Made by a program: the position numbers and the translations under genes | NCBI RefSeq assembly: GCF_010389155.1 | Contig: NC_057767.1 | Location: 8,663,765 to 8,727,764 of the forward strand | Length of the DNA: 64,000 nt | Source of the DNA: Erigeron canadensis | Lineage: Eukaryota > Streptophyta > Magnoliopsida > Asterales > Asteraceae | Direction: 5' to 3' | The notes under the pieces: model-generated | Database searches by the model: none | Seen by the model: only the letters and a program-made list of their open reading frames with translations | Told to the model about the DNA's origin: nothing | Shown: positions 57,001 through 64,000 of the stretch, in pieces | Position numbering within the stretch: position 1 is the stretch's first letter | Layout of the letters: every line of letters starts with the position of its first letter

Positions 57001-58661
57001 CGTTATCCTAATAATCATCTGAGTATGTCAGTAACTTTCTCGTCAAAACTGAAAAAATCTCCTAAAGACTTTTCTATATCTCAATTCTTCTTGTCTCGTG
57101 TTTTACTGTTTTTAATTCTGAGAAGTTATTGGAACTTATCCGAATACATTTGAAAACCTTGTTTGTCAGAACTGTTGAATATTATTTCTCTATTTTATAA
57201 TTTTTTGGTGGTTGTTTTCCCAACTCCCATTGCAGGTTATAGTGAAAGAAATCAACTATGTTGCAAATAACAATCAACAGTGTCAGAACATAGAAGGTAA
57301 GTTCCATGTCTTGATGAATATAGTTCAGTTTAAACATCATCTCCCCATCCCCACCCCCACCCGACCACGGCCTCTCACTTTGATTTGTTTTATTGGCCTG
57401 TTTCAGTCAAAGTATTTTGATACACTGACTCCATCCGCATGCATGTAGAATAGTTTCTGCTGAATTGACAATTTGCAGCTGTTGCAATGCTAATAAACTG
57501 TTAATTTGCGTGTCTATAAAGGGCTATTATGTGTGTTGAATTAAAAACAGGTTTTATAAAAAAGGCTCGCGATTCTAAAAATGGTTTTATACTATCTGTT
57601 TGTGTATGTTAACAAAACACATAATCTGTGTACTTTCGTGATCCAGCCATCAATCCAAGAGGCAGGTTCTCTCATGATGGATGGTGTTCAATTTAGCTTT
57701 AGGTGGCTAGTAAAATCAAGCATGATACCGAGTTATTGATTATTCATGATCCCCTTTTTAGACTGACTTCAATATAGACATAACATAGTTACCTACTCTA
57801 TTATAACTAACTATCAAGTATCAGCGTCTCGTTGATTGTGGAAATATATCGTTGTCCGTAGAGTTAGTGCATTAGTTAATGTGGATATACAAAACAAATA
57901 GAGCATATTTACGAACCTTGGGGATGAATATCTAATCAAATGAAGTACTTGGGAAAATTTTGAGCTTCTACTTGCATTTGGATTGTTAAATATGCCTCTA
58001 ATATCTTTTGTTGATTCTCAGCTTACCCCTCTAATCCTGATTTTTTTTTTACCTAGTGCAAAATGAGCTGGCTCAAGTCCCGGTTGACCCAAAACTTTCT
58101 GTCCTCAATACTTTAAAATACTGTAACTATTGTGTGTTACATTTGATTACAAAAACTACATAACTACCATGAAAGTCTAATTTTTCAAACAATGCAATTT
58201 AGGTTGTATGCAATAATAAGAAGTTGGCATGCATCCTTTTTTTTTAACTGTTTTTTATTCAATTCATTAGTGATAACATATAACCTGAATAGATTTATTA
58301 TTTAGCAATGGGTTGTCATGAGCTCAATTTCTTTTATTCAAGTTCTTATTTCTTATCTGGTGCACTACCTGATGTTGCAGATCAAAGAGAATCAGCTTTA
58401 GAAAGACAAAGAAAGCGTCTTTATCTATGGCAAGTGTTCTTTGCAAATCCATACGAGTGGAAGGATTTAAGAAAGTGTAAGGCTAATCCAAGAGAACCCG
58501 ATTTCAGGCACAAAGGTAGTGGTGAAGCCCTTTGGCTTAACCCACATGATCCACCATGGGTTAAAAGACAGCTAGAACTGCAGGATTCTAGAATGTGTAG
58601 CATGGGTTCTCACTCTTTCGCATCAGATGAACCATTTAAATCTTTTGCGTCAGTGTTATAA
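54058..58661 (+). CDS. OSB-type organellar ssDNA-binding protein
   Basis: Plant OSB proteins bind single-stranded DNA in mitochondria or plastids and limit organellar DNA recombination. Exons 54058-54350, 55872-56010, 57236-57296 and 58381-58661 join in frame with GT-AG sites to give 257 residues. The N-terminus (MSTTTISRLRSLLQ, Ser/Arg-rich, few acidic residues) looks like a transit peptide. The OB-fold part runs from NSVSFIGTIISP through FLDMWDDMAELSIQHIKPND and YVSGYLRS. Exon 4 carries the PDF motif: LWQVFFANPYEWKDLRK, then PDFRHKGSGEALWL and DPPWVKRQL. One PDF motif is present; family members have one to several. Introns hold repeats (see 54400-54620). ATG 54058 is preferred over the upstream in-frame ATG 53932. 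Confidence 0.9.
54400..54625 (+). repeat. Repeat with 25-bp tandem units in OSB intron 1
   Basis: Three near-perfect tandem copies of GCTTTACCTAAGATAGGTAC-TGCAT (25 bp) at about 54530-54607. The surrounding 200 bp matches 62050-62230 in inverted orientation. Unknown element. Confidence 0.7.
54630..55870 (+). other. OSB intron 1, remainder
   Basis: Long intron. No domain-like frame. The minus frame 55257-55478 and the plus frame 55571-55798 are not supported. Confidence 0.5.
56011..57235 (+). other. OSB intron 2
   Basis: 1.2 kb, AT-rich, no recognised element. Ends in CCCATTGCAG acceptor. Confidence 0.7.
57297..58380 (+). other. OSB intron 3
   Basis: Begins GTAAG and ends GATGTTGCAG. No recognised coding or repeat content. 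Confidence 0.7.
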
Positions 58662-58669
58662 TGACATTT

Positions 58670-61190
58670 GAATAGTTAACTGAACTGGATAGTAGTCACA
58701 AAGACTCAAAGAGCGCCTTGAATTGGTCATGGGCTTAAGTGCAAAGTAAGCAATACATGGTATAAGCCTCTATAGAAAAGATATCGTTTGGAGTTAAATA
58801 TGTACATAAACTATACATTTTCTGTAAACTCAACCAGTTATTCGAATTATCGGTATCTTGGTTGCTTTGCGATCCTGGTTTGGATCATAACAGATGAGGA
58901 GGCACCTGGGCTAATATTGGAGCTTTCAAATCTTAATTGACAATTAGTAGGAGTTAAGATATTGAAACGAGTTATTACACATGTTTGGCTGGCCTTTCAT
59001 ATTTATCTATCAAAACAATGAATTGTTTTTATATTGATAAAACATGGTCGTACTATTTCACTTAAATATTTTGAGTTTTGTTAATGATAGTCTATGGGCT
59101 TTTAATATGGAAATTATAAGTTTTTTATACAGTTATTAGAAAAATCCAAATATTTTTTATTCGATCACAGTTTATCATCATTTATATGGATTTGAGTTTT
59201 GAATTTGATTATAATCATCATGATTTTAATGTTATACTTTAGGCTTCTTTAATTGTAATCAAAGTACAGCTATTTGCGATAGTCATTTTTTTTAATGAAC
59301 CACTTTTTAGGCTTGAAAAATAGGGTTTCGACAACCCAAAGCCTTATTGAGACTAATTTACTCAGTTTGTAATTCAAGTAATATTCTAAACCTTTGCTAA
59401 ATCTATATCCTGAATTATATCGTCTTCATGAGTCATCTTCTCAAGCTCTTTTAATGAAGGTAGGGCAAGGCAAAAAGGAATATGGATGGGACTTATGTGG
59501 TGTTATGGCAAGGAAGAAACATAAGATAGATCAGATGAGAGTTATGTGGTGTTCTGATTTAAATAATTTCCTTGCATGTATGAAATAATCGAAAAGAAAC
59601 AACTTCTTTTTTAACTATATTTTACTATCTGAAAATTAACTAAATCAGTTTATTTTTCATTAATTTCTGTTTTTCGTTTTTTGTTTTTCTTTTCTATATC
59701 TCTCAACTTTTTATAACAATCATCGAATAAATTCCTGTTAAGTGTTAACCAGGGTAACTCAATGGTGAAAGGCAACCCCAAACACCCACAAACGCAAACA
59801 ATGTTGGGTAGCCTAAACCCACCATATAACTCTATTATAGGAAAAACCCCATGAGGTCCCGTCAAAGTTTGAACCCCTCAACTCATGAGTAAAAACTTGA
59901 ATGTTTTACCACTCCATTTGTGGGTAATCGTCTTTCCCTCCCAATCTAAACTCACAAACACAACATTAATGTTTCTCCAGATCATGACATTAAAGTTAAC
60001 TAAACTGGTTTATGCTAATTGAGCATGACCAAATAGGAACATAATAGGTAACTTTTGGAAGACACGAGTCTATTGTAGGCCTTCAATTATTTAATTCTAA
60101 GAGGTTGAATAATGAATATTAGGTGAATGATATAAGTCACTATAGTCGTCGAAGAACGGCTGCTTCGGTTCCGGATATAAAACGTAGATATATATATATA
60201 TTTTTTTTTTGTCTCCTTCACATTGGGTTCAAATGACTTTTGACTCTCCTCAAATTACCTTTACAAAAGGTTTCCTAGTAGGCCTCTCCCTAACCACACC
60301 TCTTTTATCAACCTCTTCCACACTTACTTCCTATAACCCCTCTTCCACACCTCTTCCACAACTTTTATTTATTTTATTTTAAATTTATCCAAACAATAAA
60401 TTAAACATTTTTATTAATAAAAAAAATATTATATTAATTTTCACATAATATAATTAACCTTAAAACATTTGAAAACTTTCAAAACTAAATTATAAATAAA
60501 ATAGGAAAATGATAATGACAGCCATAACAACTTATTACATGCTTAAAAACTTGTACATTATATATTAAAAACTGCTCCCTGATTTTCCTAACAGCAAGAT
60601 ATAAATTTTAATGCACCTAATTAATTTTTACTGACAACCCTAAGGGTTGTCACTAACAAATCCCAATAAAATAATACTTTAAGGTCTAAACTGAAATTTA
60701 TATAAATATATATATAAATATATGTAAAACATGAGGGACTAATAATGTTAATATATAAAAATTTATCTTCTTTCTTTTTTGTTCACCTGCACATACAGCC
60801 TTACACACACATAAAAATCAAAAAAAAAAAAAAAAAAAAAAAAGAAGTTATTCGACTTTCACATAAAAAATCAAATAAAAAAAAAAGAAGAAAAAGAAAA
60901 GGCTGCCCTACTTTCTCCTCGTCAACATGCTTCGACCGATCGAAACCTCACGAAGGAAGAAGCCATCGATGAGGTCAGTCCCTATGTCTTCTTTGTCGAA
61001 GACCCGTCGATGAATTGGTCGATGACCCCTTAGGGAGAGGCCTTAAGCTTTTTGTTGAGTTAATCATTTTGCACTGTATAACATAAAAACGAATGTACAA
61101 TAATACAATTCAGATTAATTTAGACGCCTATCAATGCAAAGATCGTGTAAGTTGGTTAAGAAAGTATATAAAAAATTTGTTCAGTTTATG
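58670..61190. other. Intergenic DNA downstream of OSB
   Basis: No convincing gene. The frame at 59394-59588 (ALLMKVGQGKKEYGWDLCG) is unrecognised. About 59750-59930 holds a repeat with GTTTGAACCCC and GTTTTACCACTCC, a reverse-oriented tRNA-box-like pattern probably from a SINE. A long A-run lies at 60819-60843. Confidence 0.4.
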
Positions 61191-61197
61191 TCAATTA

Positions 61198-61454
61198 CTT
61201 TTTCCGTCCCATATTAAATGTCCAATTTTGACTTGTCAAGTCTTGTGTTTGCAACTTTGACCATAAATATTTTTTTTTTTGTGTTATATAATAGTGTACA
61301 AAATTTATACCAATGAAAAGTACATTGAAAACTCAACCCATCCATATATCTTATATGAAATGTTGTATAATATAGACAAATATTTTCACGGTCAAAGTTT
61401 TTAGGAGAAGACTTGACAAGTCAAAATTGGACATTTAATATGGGACGGAGAGAG
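61198..61454. mobile_element. Stowaway-like MITE
   Basis: Inverted arms of about 48 bp read inward as CTTTTTCCGTCCCATATTAA and CTCTCTCCGTCCCATATTAA, each continuing ATGTCCAATTTTGACTTGTC. The CTCCGTCCC start is typical of plant Stowaway (Tc1/mariner) MITEs. A TA duplication is plausible on the left but not exact on the right. Confidence 0.75.
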
Positions 61455-61459
61455 TGTTA

Positions 61460-62955
61460 TTTTATAAGTTTTGAACACATCAATTATGGTTGTCACTAAT
61501 ACGTCATTGCATTTAGATTTTGACATTTGAATTAAAATCAAAGATCAAATCTTAAAAATAAGTTGAGGTGATTTCTATAGTCTATCCATCGACGTCCCAA
61601 CCATTTTCTGCCCATTGTGTGAAGAAAATTTCGGAACTAGTCAACATGTAATGGCAGGTTACGACCTTCCTAAGATGGTTTGCCCTTTGATTCCTAAGTA
61701 GCTCGATTTTACCCACCCTACATATATAACTCTGACCTGGTGCCACATCTTAATTCAGTGACCGGAAACTTGAAGGGTAAGAGATTTGTTGAGATGATTA
61801 TTATTAATACGGTTTAGAGCATATTGGAGGTACCGTAATGATACAATTTTCATCCCTACAAAGAAGAGGTATTTTATTCAATAGTCAAGTATTTTTATTT
61901 ATGTTAGTGCTCTCGTTTTTGGATGTGTTCCTTAAACCCAAACTCCCAAAGTAATTCACTTTTATAAATGTAGAAAGTGTGAGAATGTGAGATTCAAATT
62001 TTGTTTTTCTGAAGGTCTAAAAACCTTATAAATAAAGAAAAAATATTAGGTAAAACATGCAGTACTTATTTTAAGTAAAGCATGGAAGATTATATAAAAT
62101 TTAAGGGAGGTTATGTAAAATTTAAGGGCTATGTATGTTATCAAATTCAAAAGTTTAATTTGTAACTTTTTTTAAAGTGACAATACCTAAACTTAAGTAA
62201 AGTCTGCAGTACAGATATTTTTCCGTAAATGAGACATCAACCCATTATGTAAATTCAAAAATCATAGACCATACTGAGAATTTAATTTGGTCTCAAGCAA
62301 AACCAAATATCAAAAAGAAAACCAAAACATTTTCAGATACTATTTAATTTGATTTTCAATTTCTTACGCTCAGAGTTCATATACTAAACACTTCTAAACT
62401 GTGGTACCATAACTTTTAGTATAAGTTTTATAAACAAATACTCGTAGTATTATTTGTGTGAGGTCGAATACTTAAAAGCACACAAGTAAAACTGGCCACC
62501 AAACCACAAAAATAATAACACTAATTAACTCTAGTTCTAAACTTCGAATTAAACATGTGAACATGTCGACTTCAATCAATTTCTAAAGCCTAAATTCAAC
62601 GAACTTGAACACACCCATCAAATCACTCAAGCCCTCTAAGTTTGTTTGATTTTGCTTTTTACAGCATTTTTTATAAGCAAAAATATTCATTTTCCCTTCT
62701 CTTGTTGTCATTTACGAAGCTTTCTCCGTTAATTAGTTCCGGAATGAACACTCGTCATTCATTCATTAAATAATAGTAGAAAGATCCGAATCATTCATTA
62801 AAATAAACCATATGACAAATTAGAGGTCAAAAACATTGTATAAATTGGATAGGAACAAACTTAATTAGTTAGCCTTATTAACGGAAACATGTATATGACT
62901 ATATCAATCTATAATTACTTATAAAACAAACTAGATATTCTATTTTTGAAAATCT
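61460..62955. other. Intergenic DNA with a dispersed repeat
   Basis: Bases 62050-62230 are the inverted counterpart of the 54400-54620 repeat (GTAAAACATGCAGTACTTAT, AAATTTAAGGGCTATGTATG). The rest shows no gene. Around 61590-61720 there is CCCATTGTGTGAAGAAAATT followed by a possible decayed LINE zf-RVT segment, too weak to call. Confidence 0.45.
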
Positions 62956-62960
62956 TTTAA

Positions 62961-63209
62961 TCTATACTATATTATAAAAAGAATAGCCCCATATTGAAAG
63001 TTACATGGGAGAAAATGTCTAAAATACCCTTAATTATATATTACACTATTAGTCCTTAATCTTTTAAAATATCTCAATTAAATCTTTACATTAATAAGTT
63101 TTACATCAATTATCTATATCACTCGACGCCGCCTCTACTACGAATAGTCGTCACCCACTAACACCGTCGCTGCCACGAACACCGCCGCATAGCACGGGTA
63201 TCGTGCTAG
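62961..63209 (+). mobile_element. Small non-autonomous Helitron, complete ends
   Basis: Starts TCTATACTATATTATAAAAA after host A 62960 and ends AGCACGGGTATCGTGCTAG before host T 63210, giving 5'-TC...hairpin-CTAG-3' in an A|T target. The 249-bp element has the CGCCGCC/CACCGTCGC-rich subterminal zone of its relatives. Confidence 0.7.
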
Positions 63210-63214
63210 TCTTT

Positions 63215-63390
63215 TAAAACATTTATAACATACATTTTATATTTACTAAATTACTTTCATTAACTTCTTAAATCACTTAATTATTTTACATCATTTATCT
63301 ATCTTACTTGCTGTCGTTGCCACTACAAGTCGCCACTGCCACCACTAACACGCCGCCGCCTACACCGCTGCAAGCATGTATTCGTCTAGT
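63215..63390 (+). mobile_element. Second Helitron 3' portion, tandem
   Basis: Resembles the second half of the 62961-63209 element (ACATCA(A/T)TTATCTAT, then GCCGCC-rich) and ends TATTCGTCTAGT. Probably a tandem or nested partial copy; no own 5' TC end seen. Confidence 0.45.
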
Positions 63391-63394
63391 TTTT

Positions 63395-63870
63395 AAAAAA
63401 AATCAAGTAAAAAACATATTTCATAACATCTTTTATGAATGCTCTTTAATTTATCAAATCTATAACAAAGTCTACATGGTTTGGTCACATCACAGGGTTT
63501 AACGATTAAACCCTGTAACATTTTTGTTCTTCTGATTTTGTCTAATTTTATATCTTATATATGTTTAATTGATATTGCTTTGCGAAAATGTGTAATTATT
63601 ATGAGACCCAAATTTGATTATGAAATAAATCATAACTAGTTTTTAAGCATAAAAAGTGTCATAATTAATAAATACTGTACAAAAAATATAAACCTTAAAA
63701 CATCAAAATGTCGTACTAATCCCTTTTAACTATATATCCCATGGGCGAAAGCCTGGAACACACAAGACACAACTCACGGCGTAGAGACAAGTCTTGTTAA
63801 CTTGACTGTTTCTGAAAAAAACTATGTGAATTTCGTCTAATACACTACTCCAAACCAAAACTTAATATAA
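63395..63870. other. Intergenic DNA
   Basis: No gene or clear repeat. Confidence 0.4.
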
Positions 63871-63875
63871 AAATG

Positions 63876-64000
63876 GGGAGTGATATTGCTACAATATAAA
63901 TTAACCATCTATAACAAATGTACAAATTTTATTATACATTGTATAATTGTATAACGCAAGTATTGTTATAGATGGCTAAATATTATTCTAGCAATATTAT
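63876..64000. mobile_element. MITE 3, same family as MITEs 1 and 2, cut by window end
   Basis: Begins GGGGAGTGATATTGCTACAA and, before the window ends, carries the inverted arm (ATAATATTGCTAGAATAATA and TAGCCATCTATAACAATAC read inward). Same terminus and TAGCCATCTACAAC-like motif as the elements at 9760 and 10879. The final few bases and target duplication are outside the window. Confidence 0.75.

Noticed and set aside
59394..59588. 64-residue frame MLNLYPELYRLHESS
   Set aside because: Not recognised and isolated; could be a decayed retroelement piece but nothing supports it.

Overview
This is a eudicot nuclear genomic window. It is AT-rich, has short spliced genes with GT-AG introns, and is densely filled with plant transposable elements. 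The mix of families (a TGTAACACC-type gypsy LTR, TAT-like LTR sequence, RPA-carrying Helitrons, a copia gag fragment with an LGFEN motif) fits an asterid, perhaps Asteraceae, but this is inference only. I see no bacterial, organellar or viral replicon features.

Layout. 0-6.5 kb: a type I metacaspase gene on the minus strand (exons at 6257-5882, 5498-5174, 4582-4471 and 4381-4202, probable last exon near 3060-2969). A 5'-truncated LINE sits in its fourth intron. A decayed tandem copy of the gene lies at 1-330 and 2445-2680, with a 5'-truncated copia element between those two pieces. 7.6-11.1 kb: one arm of a direct duplication whose second arm (26.05-27.2 kb) preserves empty sites. In the first arm two MITEs and a solo LTR are nested with perfect target-site duplications. 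12-17.2 kb: a copia gag fragment, a SINE, Helitron termini and a broken RPA-like gene. 17.7-19.2 kb: an intact DUF247 gene. 20.5-26 kb: a minus-strand TAT-like gypsy LTR and its upstream region, interrupted by a 2.16-kb solo LTR that holds a 78-bp hairpin minisatellite. 29.5-33 kb: a Helitron end, a mini-CACTA element and remnants of a kinesin motor gene. 34.15-34.9 kb: an intronless R2R3-MYB gene. 36.4-41 kb: a SINE, Helitron ends and a 1.37-kb MULE with long terminal inverted repeats. 41.5-50 kb: a large Helitron on the minus strand encoding a Rep-helicase and an eight-exon RPA70-like protein. 52.0-52.7 kb: a DC1-domain gene. 54.06-58.66 kb: a four-exon OSB (organellar single-stranded DNA-binding) gene. 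60-64 kb: a Stowaway-like MITE, a small Helitron and a third MITE of the 10-kb family.

The host genes with open reading frames are the metacaspase (4 core exons), DUF247, MYB, DC1 and OSB. They share no obvious pathway; this is an ordinary plant gene neighbourhood diluted by transposons. The most coherent multi-gene unit is the Helitron, where Rep-helicase and RPA would act together in rolling-circle transposition. Its Rep-helicase carries about five single-base frame breaks, at least two of them at homopolymer runs.
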